Assembly: GCA_021778845.1 (NCBI GenBank)
Contig: JAJYBU010000032.1
Coordinates: forward strand, 1-40,962
Direction: 5' to 3'
Source of the DNA: Acidobacteriota bacterium
GTDB taxonomy: Bacteria; Acidobacteriota; Terriglobia; Terriglobales; Acidobacteriaceae
DNA: 40,962 bases
A model generated the notes under the pieces. It made no database searches. It was not told where the DNA came from and was given only the letters and a program-made list of their open reading frames with translations. Made by a program: the position numbers and the translations under genes. Each line of letters begins with the position of its first letter. The first letter of the stretch is position 1. Positions 16,187-23,975 of this stretch are shown here, in pieces.

Positions 16187-16925
16187 CCCATCTGCCACCA
16201 CTCTCCAACCCCACCACCGCCTCAGCGTCGACGCACACTTCGGCCCGCTGCATCTCCTCGCTCACCTCCACCTCACCGCCCCCTGGACCGTCATCTTTGG
16301 CCCTTCCGGCAGCGGCAAAAGTTCCCTGCTCCGCGCTGCCTGCGGCCTCCTCCATCCAGCCGCCGTGGAGTTCTCCGCCCGCCCCGCCAATCAGGCCGCC
16401 TGGCTCAAGATACAGAGTCGCCACCACACCACACCCGTCCATCAGCGCTCCATCGGCTACGCTCCGCAGGGCTCCGTTCTCTTTCCCCATCTCTCCGTGC
16501 GCGAAAACATCGCCTTCGCAGCGCAGGTGCGCCACATCCACGACCACCACAGCATCACCGCTGCAATCCATCTCTTCGAACTCGCCCAGCTAGCCCATCG
16601 CATGCCCAGAGATCTCTCCGGTGGAGAGCGCCAGCGCGTCAACCTCGCCCGCGCCTTCGCCGTTCCATCAGCCCGTCTCCTGCTGCTCGACGAGCCCTTC
16701 ACCGGCGTCGATCGTCACCGGCGCGACATCCTTCTCCCTCGCATGCAGCAGCACGCCGCGCACCTCGGCATCCCAATCCTCTCCGTAACCCACGACGTCG
16801 AAGAGGCTCTCCTGCTCGATGCCGAAGTAATTCGCATCGAGCAGGGCGCCGTCATCGATCAGGGCCCTGCCACCCGCGTCCTCGCCGACGAGCGCGCCCG
16901 CATCCTGACCGTCCTGAATCGCTAA
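16179..16925 (+). CDS. modC: Molybdate ABC transporter ATPase, short form
   Basis: A 248-residue ABC ATPase. Walker A is GPSGSGKSS (Lys47), the Q-loop is YAPQGSVLFPHLSVRENIAF, the signature is LSGGERQRVNLARAF, Walker B is LLLLDEPFTGVD, and the switch histidine is in SVTHDVEEALLLDAEVI. E. coli ModC is about 350 residues and carries a C-terminal molybdate-binding MOP/TOBE domain; this protein ends right after the ATPase and lacks it. The start is placed at TTG 16179 because a perfect AGGAGG stands 7 nt upstream; an ATG at 16152 deeper inside modB is possible. It overlaps modB by 8 nt and ends in a 4-nt overlap with the convergent murB stop. Confidence 0.9.
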   Translation: MSSPSATTLQPHHRLSVDAHFGPLHLLAHLHLTAPWTVIFGPSGSGKSSLLRAACGLLHPAAVEFSARPANQAAWLKIQSRHHTTPVHQRSIGYAPQGSVLFPHLSVRENIAFAAQVRHIHDHHSITAAIHLFELAQLAHRMPRDLSGGERQRVNLARAFAVPSARLLLLDEPFTGVDRHRRDILLPRMQQHAAHLGIPILSVTHDVEEALLLDAEVIRIEQGAVIDQGPATRVLADERARILTVLNR

Positions 16926-17968
16926 CCCACCAGCACCGGCTCCCGCACAAGCGTTACCCCAAACCGTTCCTTCACGCCGCCCACAATCCTCTCCTGCAGC
17001 CGTTCGATATCAGCACACGTCGCTCCTCCACGATTCGTCAGCGCCAGCGTGTGCCGCGTCGAAATCCCCGCCGGGCCATCCGCATACCCCTTCACAAACC
17101 CGGCATGCTCCAACAACCACGCCGCCGGCACCTTCACCCGCCCGTCGCCAGCCGGCCAGTGCGGAACCTTGCTTGCTTCCAATCTCGCAGCTGCAGCAAT
17201 GCTCCCCAGCATCTCCTCCCCAATAATGGGATTCTTAAAAAACGACCCGGCACTCCTGCAATCCGCATCGCCCTCCACCAGCAGCATTCCCTTCTCCCGC
17301 CGAATCTCACGCACCACCTTCGCAACCTCTGTCAGCGTCAGCCCTTCCATCCCGCCCAGCCGCCGCTGCAAGTCCGCATAGCGCAGATTCGGCTCCCCGC
17401 CAGCGCGCAACCGAAACCGCACCCGCGTCACAATATATCGACCCGGCTCATCCATATTGAATAAGCTTTCGCGATACCGGAACCTGCACTCCGCCTTGCT
17501 CAACGCCACAAATTTCCCGTCCGAAACATCGAACGCCCGCACCGACTCAATTGTCTCGGCAACCTCCTGCCCGTACGCCCCCACATTCTGCACCGGCGTT
17601 CCTCCCACCGACCCCGGAATCCCCGCCAGGCACTCCACCCCTGCCAATCCGAGGCCCGTCATTGCCTCAACAAAATCATCCCAGACCTCACCCGCCCCCA
17701 CCTCAAAGCATCCGTCTCCGCAGGCCTCCACGCCCATCACGCCTATCTTCAGCACCAACCCCCGAAAGCCCGTATCCCGCACCAGCACGTTGCTTCCCCC
17801 ACCCAGCACGAACATCCGCACACCATGCTCTCGCGCCCATATCACCGCAGCAACTACATCCTCTTCGGTCGTGGCATCTGCGAAATAACTCGCAGGCCCC
17901 CCAATCCCGAACGTCGTCAACGGTGCCAACACCACACCCTCACGAATTTTCAACCTGGTCGTCGTCAC
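16922..17968 (-). CDS. murB: UDP-N-acetylenolpyruvoylglucosamine reductase
   Basis: Predicted 348-residue flavoenzyme that reduces UDP-GlcNAc-enolpyruvate to UDP-MurNAc with NADPH in cytoplasmic peptidoglycan precursor synthesis. Type I MurB landmarks: LAPLTTFGIGGPASYFADA, FVLGGGSNVLV, the FAD loop GIPGSVGGTPVQNVGAYGQE, the FRYRESLF tyrosine segment typical of type I enzymes, and the proton-donor serine in RSAGSFFKNP. The reading frame is open to 18118, but the extra residues do not look like MurB. GTG 17968 gives a normal length; GTG 17989 is an alternative, and neither has a strong ribosome site. It stands alone, convergent with modC and divergent from the bacilliredoxin gene. Confidence 0.93.
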   Translation of the reverse strand: MTTTRLKIREGVVLAPLTTFGIGGPASYFADATTEEDVVAAVIWAREHGVRMFVLGGGSNVLVRDTGFRGLVLKIGVMGVEACGDGCFEVGAGEVWDDFVEAMTGLGLAGVECLAGIPGSVGGTPVQNVGAYGQEVAETIESVRAFDVSDGKFVALSKAECRFRYRESLFNMDEPGRYIVTRVRFRLRAGGEPNLRYADLQRRLGGMEGLTLTEVAKVVREIRREKGMLLVEGDADCRSAGSFFKNPIIGEEMLGSIAAAARLEASKVPHWPAGDGRVKVPAAWLLEHAGFVKGYADGPAGISTRHTLALTNRGGATCADIERLQERIVGGVKERFGVTLVREPVLVG

Positions 17969-18148
17969 CCAACCAGCATACGGCCTCACATCCCTGGGAA
18001 CGGTTGACACCGCCGATACAATAGAAATAGCGGTAGATCTGATCGTCAGCCTCGCGTCTTTTACTTGACAGGTTGGTTGCAGTCGTAACCCGCGGGTTGA
18101 CGAGCCTTGGACTGTCACAAGTCCAGCTCTAAACTCAGACTTTCGAAG

Positions 18149-18190
18149 ACTTTAGTCCAAAAAGTACAGGGGGGGACCCCCTCCCCCTGC
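18149..18190. repeat. Palindromic G-run/C-run extragenic repeat, copy 2
   Basis: Reads ACTTTAGTCCAAAAAGTAC, then a G-run, AC and a C-rich arm. It matches the unit at 9293-9338 in order and sequence. It lies in the spacer between divergent murB and the bacilliredoxin gene, just upstream of the latter's leader, where a TACAAT (18208-18213) could be the -10 element. Confidence 0.65.
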
Positions 18191-18258
18191 AACCGAATCC
18201 GGCAACGTACAATCAAATCAACGCAGTTCAGTTTCTCCCAGATCCAGGAGGCAACACG

Positions 18259-18684
18259 ATGTACCCAGAGTTAATGCTCATTCCGATGCGCGAAGAGTTG
18301 ACCAAAGCAGGGATTCAGGAGGCACGCACCGGCGCAGAGGTCGATGCCGCCCTGGCAAAGCCCGGAACGACCATGCTTATCGTGAACTCCGTCTGCGGTT
18401 GCGCCGCTGGCAAGATGCGCCCTGGCGTTCGCCTCGCTCTCCAGCACACCACCCAACCCGATCAGACGATCACCGTCTTCGCCGGCCAGGACCGCGAGGC
18501 CACCGAACGCGCCCGCAGCTACTTCCAGGGCCACCCACCCACCTCTCCCGCCATCGCCATCCTCCGCGACGGCCAGCTCATCTACCTCCTGCAGCGCTCC
18601 GCCATCGAGAACTCGGCCGCTCCTGCTATCGCTCAGGAACTCACCCGGGCCTTCGACACCTACTGCGCCAAGTCGGTAGCATAA
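18259..18684 (+). CDS. Bacilliredoxin (BrxA/BrxB, YphP family)
   Basis: A 141-residue thioredoxin-fold protein. The family hallmark CGC (Cys46-Gly47-Cys48) lies in MLIVNSVCGCAAGKMRPG; the N-terminus MYPELMLIPMREELTKAG and the C-terminal LQRSAIENSAAPAIAQEL are also diagnostic. In Bacillus the family reverses bacillithiol mixed disulfides; many acidobacteria carry homologues, and the low-molecular-weight thiol used here cannot be inferred from this window. ATG 18259 has a strong AGGAGG 8 nt upstream. A hairpin terminator follows 38 nt after the stop. Its neighbour downstream is the NtrC-like regulator, on the same strand but beyond the terminator. Confidence 0.93.
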   Translation: MYPELMLIPMREELTKAGIQEARTGAEVDAALAKPGTTMLIVNSVCGCAAGKMRPGVRLALQHTTQPDQTITVFAGQDREATERARSYFQGHPPTSPAIAILRDGQLIYLLQRSAIENSAAPAIAQELTRAFDTYCAKSVA

Positions 18685-18722
18685 CGTTATACCCGGTTCA
18701 GCAGCATAGATCGTAACTCAAT

Positions 18723-18750
18723 GAGCGGATGGCATTTGCCATCCGCTCTT
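18723..18750 (+). terminator. Hairpin terminator after bacilliredoxin gene
   Basis: An 11-bp perfect stem, GAGCGGATGGC (18723-18733) with GCCATCCGCTC (18738-18748), and an ATTT loop. Only a short TT follows, so termination strength is uncertain. The hairpin contains an in-frame ATG (18721) of the next gene, which argues against that ATG as its start. Confidence 0.7.
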
Positions 18751-18828
18751 GGTTCTGACCTGCCTGACACCTGTCCGAATACCGGCTCCATCCCTCAACC
18801 TTTGGCGCGATCTGCCGATAAATCAACG

Positions 18829-19809
18829 ATGGCAGAATCTCATAGGGTACCGAACCTCTCTCCGGTGGATAATCCACCGCCACCCGAGACCGACTCGCTC
18901 TCTCCATCACCGGCCGTCTGGCTTGCTGGCTCAAGTATGGCCATGACGCAGTTGCGCGCTCAGATCCGCCGCGTCGCGCCCTACTTCCGTACCGCCCTGC
19001 TCACTGGAGAGCGCGGCTGCGGCGAGGAATCCGCCGCACGTCTCCTCCACCAACTCTCACCCCTCAGTCATCGCCCCTTTGTAGCCCTCACTCCTGCCGC
19101 GGTCGAACTCCTCTTCGGAGGCAACCGCTTGCCGGAGTCAGTTGAAACCCAGGGCATGCTATACATCTCCCGCCCAGAACGTCTGCCCCGCACCGTTCAG
19201 ATCGCCCTGCTTCGTCTTGTACGCAAGCACGGGTCTCAGGCTCCGCGCATTGTTGCGTTTGCAGAGCGTGGCCTCCGTCCGCTGGTAAGCTCCGGCGGCT
19301 TCTCTGCGGACCTCGCAGACTCCCTTGGTGCGCTCCGCATCACGCTTCCATCTCTGCGTGATCGCAAGGAGGACATCCCCGCCTTGCTCACTCACATCCT
19401 GCACGACGTCGCCACGCAATCAGGCATCACTCCGCCGCAACTGGCTCCCGATCTTCTCGATGCCGCCATGACCCTCACCTGGCCTGGCAATCTCAACCAG
19501 TTGCACGCTGCAGCCGCGGGACTGATCGAGCATCCGTCCGGCCCTGTCCTGCACGCCCTCGATCTCGAGGCGGTCCTGGGCACAATCCCCCAGTCGCCGC
19601 TGCACGATCGCCGCGAGATCCGCCTGATGCGCCTTGATGACATCATCCAGGAGCACATTCGCGCCGTACTCTTCGCCTGCAACGGAAACAAGGTGCGCAC
19701 CGCCGAGGTACTCGGCATCAGCCGTTCCACACTCTATCGCATGCTCGACGCTCAGGTTCAGTCCACACCATCGTCATGCTCCGGTATATCGCTGCGTATG
19801 ACCGGATAA
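18829..19809 (+). CDS. NtrC-like regulator with degenerate AAA+ domain and Fis-type HTH
   Basis: A 326-residue protein aligned by eye with sigma-54 activators. Intact parts: the C-terminal side of the AAA+ fold (LPSLRDRKEDIPAL, 173-186; TWPGNLNQL, 218-225) and a Fis-type helix-turn-helix (NGNKVRTAEVLGISRSTLYRML, 286-307). Lost parts: Walker A reads GERGCGEES (60-68) with Glu replacing the catalytic Lys; the sigma-54-contacting GAFTGA segment is absent after ELLFGGNR (near 97); and Walker B reads GMLYISRP (109-116) instead of GGTLFLDE. It should neither hydrolyse ATP nor activate sigma-54, but may bind DNA as an oligomer, as a repressor or architectural factor. There is no N-terminal receiver domain, only a Pro/Ser-rich leader. 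The start is uncertain: ATG 18829 is preferred because ATG 18721 lies inside a terminator hairpin. Confidence 0.82.
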   Translation: MAESHRVPNLSPVDNPPPPETDSLSPSPAVWLAGSSMAMTQLRAQIRRVAPYFRTALLTGERGCGEESAARLLHQLSPLSHRPFVALTPAAVELLFGGNRLPESVETQGMLYISRPERLPRTVQIALLRLVRKHGSQAPRIVAFAERGLRPLVSSGGFSADLADSLGALRITLPSLRDRKEDIPALLTHILHDVATQSGITPPQLAPDLLDAAMTLTWPGNLNQLHAAAAGLIEHPSGPVLHALDLEAVLGTIPQSPLHDRREIRLMRLDDIIQEHIRAVLFACNGNKVRTAEVLGISRSTLYRMLDAQVQSTPSSCSGISLRMTG

Positions 19810-19907
19810 CCCCACGGTCGACATCAAGCTCTCAGCGATGGCTGTTACTCTCATAGCAATCTGCATTTACAGGGCCCCGAAGGCCACGGCTTTGATAGCC
19901 TTGCAAT

Positions 19908-20774
19908 ATGACCTCTAGAACGAAACCGAAGTCCGCCACCACAGAGCCCGCCGCGGCTTCCACCGCCACCCTCCGGATCGCCGTCCTCGGAACTGGCAAG
20001 ATGGGTGGCATTCTGGTTCAGGCCTTTCTGCGTTGCGGCCTGTTTCCCAGCAAACACATCGTCGCGACCGTAGCACATCGAGCCCGCGCTGAGGCGCTGA
20101 GCCAACAGTTCGGTATCTCTGTGACCACCGACAATCTAAAGGCCGCGCACGAGGCTGATGTCATTCTGCTTGGCGTCAAGCCACAGCAGATGGGCGACGT
20201 CGTCCGCGGCATTGCCCCTGCACTTCATCCCGGCAAACTCCTCATCTCCTTCGCTGCCTCGGTCAAGACCGCCGCCATCGAGGAAGCTGCCGGCTGCCAA
20301 CTCGCCGTCATTCGCGCCATGCCCAACACCCCCGCCATGCTTGGCGCGGGCGTCACCGCCATCTGCCGCGGCAAGTTTGTCTCCGACCAGCAACTTGCGC
20401 TGGCCGAGCAGATCTTCTCCACCGTCGGCCGCACCGTTGTCGTCGACGAAAAGCACATGGACGCGGTCACCGGCCTCTCCGGCTCCGGCCCGGCGTTCCT
20501 TTACATCATCATCGAAGCGCTCGCCGAAGCCGGCGTCAACGTTGGCCTCCCGCGCGACATCGCCACACTGCTGGCCGCGCAGACTACCTATGGCGCCGCC
20601 CGCATGGTGCTCGAAACCGGCTCCCATCCCGCCCTGCTCAAGGACGAAGTCACCACCCCGGCCGGCTGCACGGTCGAAGGCATCCTTGAACTCGAAGAAG
20701 GTGGCCTTCGCGTCACGCTCATCAAAGCCGTCAAGCGAGCCACCGAACGCGCTCGAGAACTTGCCTGCGGTTAG
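19908..20774 (+). CDS. proC: Pyrroline-5-carboxylate reductase
   Basis: A 288-residue NAD(P)H enzyme for the last step of proline synthesis. After a 22-residue Ser/Thr/Lys-rich leader comes the dinucleotide motif IAVLGTGKMGGIL. Further landmarks: ADVILLGVKPQQMGDVV, AVIRAMPNTPAMLGAGVTAIC, the catalytic-region signature AVTGLSGSGPAFLYIIIEALAEAGVNVGLPR and TTPAGCTVEGILELEEGGLR near the C-terminus. The family is usually 265-280 residues, and the excess is the leader; a later start is not supported by an in-frame ATG before the motif. The ribosome site is poor (CTTGCAAT just before ATG). It is followed 67 nt later by the heme A synthase gene on the same strand. Confidence 0.96.
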   Translation: MTSRTKPKSATTEPAAASTATLRIAVLGTGKMGGILVQAFLRCGLFPSKHIVATVAHRARAEALSQQFGISVTTDNLKAAHEADVILLGVKPQQMGDVVRGIAPALHPGKLLISFAASVKTAAIEEAAGCQLAVIRAMPNTPAMLGAGVTAICRGKFVSDQQLALAEQIFSTVGRTVVVDEKHMDAVTGLSGSGPAFLYIIIEALAEAGVNVGLPRDIATLLAAQTTYGAARMVLETGSHPALLKDEVTTPAGCTVEGILELEEGGLRVTLIKAVKRATERARELACG

Positions 20775-20841
20775 TCTTGTCCCCCCCCGCGCGCTCGTAT
20801 ACCGAACGCGCCTTCCGTCGAGCGCTCGTACAATCAACTTC

Positions 20842-21813
20842 ATGCCCAGCAAAGTAGTTCCGATATCCACCCCGGCGAAGCCAAAACCTTCCGACGCGTT
20901 GCCGCTCTTCGCGGCCGTCACGGTTGGATTCATGATCCTCGTCATCCTCGAAGGAGCGCTCGTCCGCGCCACCGGGTCAGGTGCCGGCTGCGGCAATCAC
21001 TGGCCACTCTGCAACGGTGATTTCTTCCCCCACCACCCCCGGCTCACCACCCTTATCGAGTACACGCACCGTTCCATGACCGGCATCTGCACCACGTTGG
21101 TCGCCGTCCTCATCGGCTGGACTTTTCTCGCCCGCCCACGCGGCGACCGCGCCCGCCGCTCCGTCGTCTGGTCCGGAATCCTGCTCCTCACCGAGGCTCT
21201 CCTCGGCGCCCTGCTCGTCAAGGGCGGCTACGTCGAGAACAACGCCTCGGACATGCGCGTCGTCATGCAGTGCATCCACTTCACCAACACGATGCTCCTG
21301 CTTGCAGCGATCACCCTCACCTGGTGGTGGCTCCGCGATCGCCCCCAGCCCCGCATCGTCATTCACGCAGAGACCCGAATGACCGCATGGTTTGCTCTCG
21401 TCGCAACCCTCCTCGTAGGCGGTGCTGGTTCCGTCGCTGCGCTCGCTGACACGCTCTTCCCGCCCACATCGCTCCAGGGCGCATTTCTACAGGATTTCTC
21501 CGCACACGCGCCCCTGCTGGTCCGCATGCGCTGGCTCCATCCAGCCTCCGCCGTTATCGCCCTCGGCACAGCCATCTGGCTGGCATTACAACTGCGCAGC
21601 ACCCTCGGCCGCCTGATGCTCGCTCTGATCTTCGCGCAGATCATCCTCGGAGCAACCGACGTAGTTCTCCTCGCTCCCACCTGGTTGCAGATCCTCCACC
21701 TTCTAGGCGCAGACGCCTACTGGATGGCCCTCGTCGCAGGCTGCGCCACGGTCCTTGCGCCGCAGCCTCTGAACCCTCCCGAAGCTACGGCCCGGACGCT
21801 CAATCGATCCTAG
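20842..21813 (+). CDS. ctaA: Heme A synthase (CtaA/Cox15 family)
   Basis: A 323-residue membrane protein with about eight hydrophobic helices. It hydroxylates heme O to heme A for cytochrome oxidase. The paired heme-ligand histidines are in EYTHRSMTG and QCIHFTNT (first half) and in RWLHPASA and QILHLLG (second half); the first loop has GALVRATGSGAGCGNHWPLCNGDF, the cysteine-bearing motif common to CtaA. ATG 20842 has no ribosome site, but TACAAT stands 8 nt upstream, which could be a -10 element giving a leaderless message. A nonamer GCGCTCGTA occurs twice just upstream (20791 and 20822). The frame open to 20158 runs across proC in another phase and is discounted. The stop overlaps the convergent repeat-protein stop (CTAG). 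Confidence 0.92.
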   Translation: MPSKVVPISTPAKPKPSDALPLFAAVTVGFMILVILEGALVRATGSGAGCGNHWPLCNGDFFPHHPRLTTLIEYTHRSMTGICTTLVAVLIGWTFLARPRGDRARRSVVWSGILLLTEALLGALLVKGGYVENNASDMRVVMQCIHFTNTMLLLAAITLTWWWLRDRPQPRIVIHAETRMTAWFALVATLLVGGAGSVAALADTLFPPTSLQGAFLQDFSAHAPLLVRMRWLHPASAVIALGTAIWLALQLRSTLGRLMLALIFAQIILGATDVVLLAPTWLQILHLLGADAYWMALVAGCATVLAPQPLNPPEATARTLNRS

Positions 21814-22112
21814 TGCACGATCTTCTTCGTATCCTGCACCGTATCTTTGGCCGCCACTTTGGTTCCATGAACCGTATCCTTCACCGCAACCTTGGTCCCA
21901 TGCGCTGTGTCTCTGGCTGCAACCTTCGTTCCGTGTACCGTGTCTCTGGCCGCTACCTTGGTACCGTGGACCGTATCGTGCCCAACGGCCTTGGTGGCAT
22001 GAGCAGTGTCATGCGTCATGTCCTTCATGTCCTGTCCGGCAGTCTGGGCATGTCCAATCCCAAACGAGAGCATCGTGGCCAGCACCGTTCCCGAAACTAC
22101 GAGTTTCTTCAT
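21810..22112 (-). CDS. Small exported protein of six 11-residue repeats
   Basis: A 100-residue protein. Residues 1-22 form a signal peptide (MKKLVVSGTV and on to AHAQ-like GIGHAQ). From residue 35 to the last residue the chain is exactly six 11-residue units: DTAHATKAVGH, DTVHGTKVAAR twice, DTAHGTKVAVK, DTVHGTKVAAK and DTVQDTKKIVH. An 11-residue period in an Ala/Lys/Asp-rich chain is that of LEA group 3-like or apolipoprotein-like amphipathic helices (18 residues per 5 turns; 11 per 3 turns). It should be periplasmic, disordered or helical on contact with a surface. ATG 22112 has GGGAG 9-10 nt upstream; a longer frame from 22166 is less likely. I do not know a function; desiccation or envelope protection is a guess from the repeat type. 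Confidence 0.8.
   Translation of the reverse strand: MKKLVVSGTVLATMLSFGIGHAQTAGQDMKDMTHDTAHATKAVGHDTVHGTKVAARDTVHGTKVAARDTAHGTKVAVKDTVHGTKVAAKDTVQDTKKIVH
21813..22010 (-). repeat. 33-nt tandem repeat, six units
   Basis: Six head-to-tail 33-nt units encode the 11-residue repeats of the small exported protein. Units 2-5 are nearly identical as DNA (GTGTCTCTGGC, AACCTTCGTTCC and GTACCGTG-like segments recur on the plus strand), and the outer two are more diverged. The repeat runs to the stop codon. Confidence 0.85.
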
Positions 22113-22306
22113 CTTTCCGTCTCCCTCTGCCGCAGCAATTTCTACATCCATGCCGCGTTGCAGCAAAGGCTAGAAGCATGTCCACCCATACGTCAAGCCC
22201 CGCCTCAACTCTCGCCAGTTAACTCGCTTTAACTAGCGCCCTTTCCAAGATAGCTTCACTGCTGGTAGAGTCTTGTAGCATTCCTGTATGATCAATCCCG
22301 ACTTAT

Positions 22307-22403
22307 AGTAAACGGTTTCTTGCTGACGATCCATCAGGCCACCGCGCACGTCCCATCCAGCAATCATTTGACTCTCAGTTAGTGAGCTACATTGATAATC
22401 AAT
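22307..22403 (+). promoter_or_regulatory. Candidate operators and promoter of the fucP unit
   Basis: Within the 400-nt leader of the sugar symporter gene, 22307-22321 holds AGTAAACGGTTTCTT, which resembles a LacI-family operator half-site pair around CG. At 22391-22403 ATTGATAATCAAT is a perfect 13-nt palindrome. GATAAT inside that palindrome is a possible -10, with TTGACT (22368-22373) as a poor -35 because the spacer is 20 nt. Bound regulators are unknown and no regulator gene is adjacent. Confidence 0.35.
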
Positions 22404-22515
22404 CTGACACAGAAGACCGACAAGAGCACTCGCACAACTGCACCAGCCTCACAAACGTCAACGCGGCCACACTCAGTGACGCTTGGCAACTGTAACAGGA
22501 GATAAGAGCAGAGCC

Positions 22516-23844
22516 ATGGCGCTAAATCAGGCAACTACAAACCTACAGTCGTCGAATCCACATCCGGGATCCACCAACTACAGCGCCATGGCAATGGTCA
22601 CGACTCTCTTCTTCGCCTGGGGCTTCTGCACGGTGTTGAACGATGCGGTCATTCCACACCTCCAAGCCATCTTTGAATTGAGCTATCTGCAAGCGTCGTT
22701 GATTCAGTTAGCCTTTTTCAGCTCGTACTTTTTGTTTGCACTTCCTGCGGGCAAGTTGGTCGAGACGTTCGGATACAAATCTACGATGGTGATCGGTCTC
22801 GGAATGATGTGCCTCGGCGCGCTTCTGTTCGTCCCGGCAGCCGCAGCCGCAACCTATTCCTTCTTCCTCATCGCAGAAGTGGTTTTGGCTGCGGGTGTCA
22901 CCATCCTGCAAGTCGCGGCAAATCCTTACGTGACGATTCTGGGGCCTCCGGAGACAGCGTCAAGTCGCCTCAACCTCACGCAGGCCTTCAACACTCTTGG
23001 TGACACCGTGGCGCCGTATGTCGGTGGCGCTCTGATCCTCAGCAAGATCGCAACGCTGCCCAACACGGAGCACTTGCAGGGAGCAGCCCTGCTCAGCTAC
23101 CGCGCCCACCAGGCAGCGACTATCAAGCTTCCCTTCCTCGCGATTGCCAGCGCCGCCTTAATTCTGGCATTAGCCGTGGCGCTATACCGCTTTCCGCGTC
23201 TGGAAGTAACGCAGGATTTCCGACCTGCCGGCTTGGATATCGAAAAGGACAGCATCTGGAATCATCGCCATCTCTACCTCGGTGCGGTTGCGATTTTCAT
23301 TTACGTGGGGGCCGAAGTTTCTATCGGTAGTTTCCTCGTGAAGTACTTCGCGGATCCGAAGATCCTCGGCCTTTCGCTCGGCAATGGTGCGAAACTCGTT
23401 ACTCTCTACTGGGCTGGGATGATGGTGGGCCGCTTCATCGGGTCGGCAGCGATGCGCCGGATCGCGGCAAACAAGATTCTGATGTGGGCTGGCTTCGGTG
23501 CCGCCCTCTTGGTTTTCGGGTCGTTGGTCGGCTCCGGCCATTTTGCCGCTATCACCATTCTGTCGGTGGGACTTTTCAATTCGATCATGTTCCCAACCAT
23601 CTTCACGCTAGCGGTCGCAGAACTCGGCCCGCTCACCGGACGTGGCTCTGGTTTGCTGGTGCAGGCCATTGTTGGTGGAGCCGTGTTCCCCATGTTGATG
23701 GGCTACCTCGCTGACCATTTTGGAATTCACCATTCCCTCCTGATGCCGCTCTTGTGCTACTTTTTCATCGCATATTACGGATGGAATGGCTACAAGATCC
23801 TTCCACGCGAAATTCAATCCCATATTGAAATCGCTGAAGCTTAG
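22516..23844 (+). CDS. FucP-type sugar:proton symporter (MFS)
   Basis: A 442-residue, 12-helix major facilitator of the fucose/glucose-galactose symporter (FHS) group. Landmarks: FFAWGFCTVLNDAVIPHLQAIFELSYLQASLIQLAFFSSYFLFALPAGKLVE in the first helices (the AWG and N-D residues belong to the FucP sugar/proton site), LQVAANPYVTILGPPETASSRLNLTQAFNTLG in the middle loop, and VGRFIGSAAMRRI and IFTLAVAELGPLTGRGSGLL in the second half. Substrate is probably L-fucose or a related hexose, because an isomerase-family gene follows 131 nt later. The ATG at 22516 is used; AGGAG is 14 nt upstream, rather far, and a TTG at 22483 is the alternative. Upstream lie possible operators. Confidence 0.92.
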   Translation: MALNQATTNLQSSNPHPGSTNYSAMAMVTTLFFAWGFCTVLNDAVIPHLQAIFELSYLQASLIQLAFFSSYFLFALPAGKLVETFGYKSTMVIGLGMMCLGALLFVPAAAAATYSFFLIAEVVLAAGVTILQVAANPYVTILGPPETASSRLNLTQAFNTLGDTVAPYVGGALILSKIATLPNTEHLQGAALLSYRAHQAATIKLPFLAIASAALILALAVALYRFPRLEVTQDFRPAGLDIEKDSIWNHRHLYLGAVAIFIYVGAEVSIGSFLVKYFADPKILGLSLGNGAKLVTLYWAGMMVGRFIGSAAMRRIAANKILMWAGFGAALLVFGSLVGSGHFAAITILSVGLFNSIMFPTIFTLAVAELGPLTGRGSGLLVQAIVGGAVFPMLMGYLADHFGIHHSLLMPLLCYFFIAYYGWNGYKILPREIQSHIEIAEA

Positions 23845-23975
23845 ACCTTGTGTCCGTACAATCGCCAACGTTCTGGTGGGGGCTGATGCTGCCCCTCTTC
23901 AGAGCTTTCAACATCATCCGTTACCGGACACATCCGGAAGACGTTAACAACTTTTTAGCCTAAGAGGAGAACAAA

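Noticed and set aside
15500..16201. 233-codon frame antisense to modB
   Set aside because: Highly charged, repetitive Gly/Asp/Glu sequence without family features; the permease reading explains the region.
18721..18828. Upstream start ATG 18721 for the NtrC-like regulator
   Set aside because: It lies inside the 11-bp terminator hairpin of the preceding gene, and the added residues show no conserved pattern.
21813..22010. CRISPR-like array from regularly spaced repeats
   Set aside because: The 33-nt units are contiguous, without spacers, and keep an open frame; they encode protein repeats.
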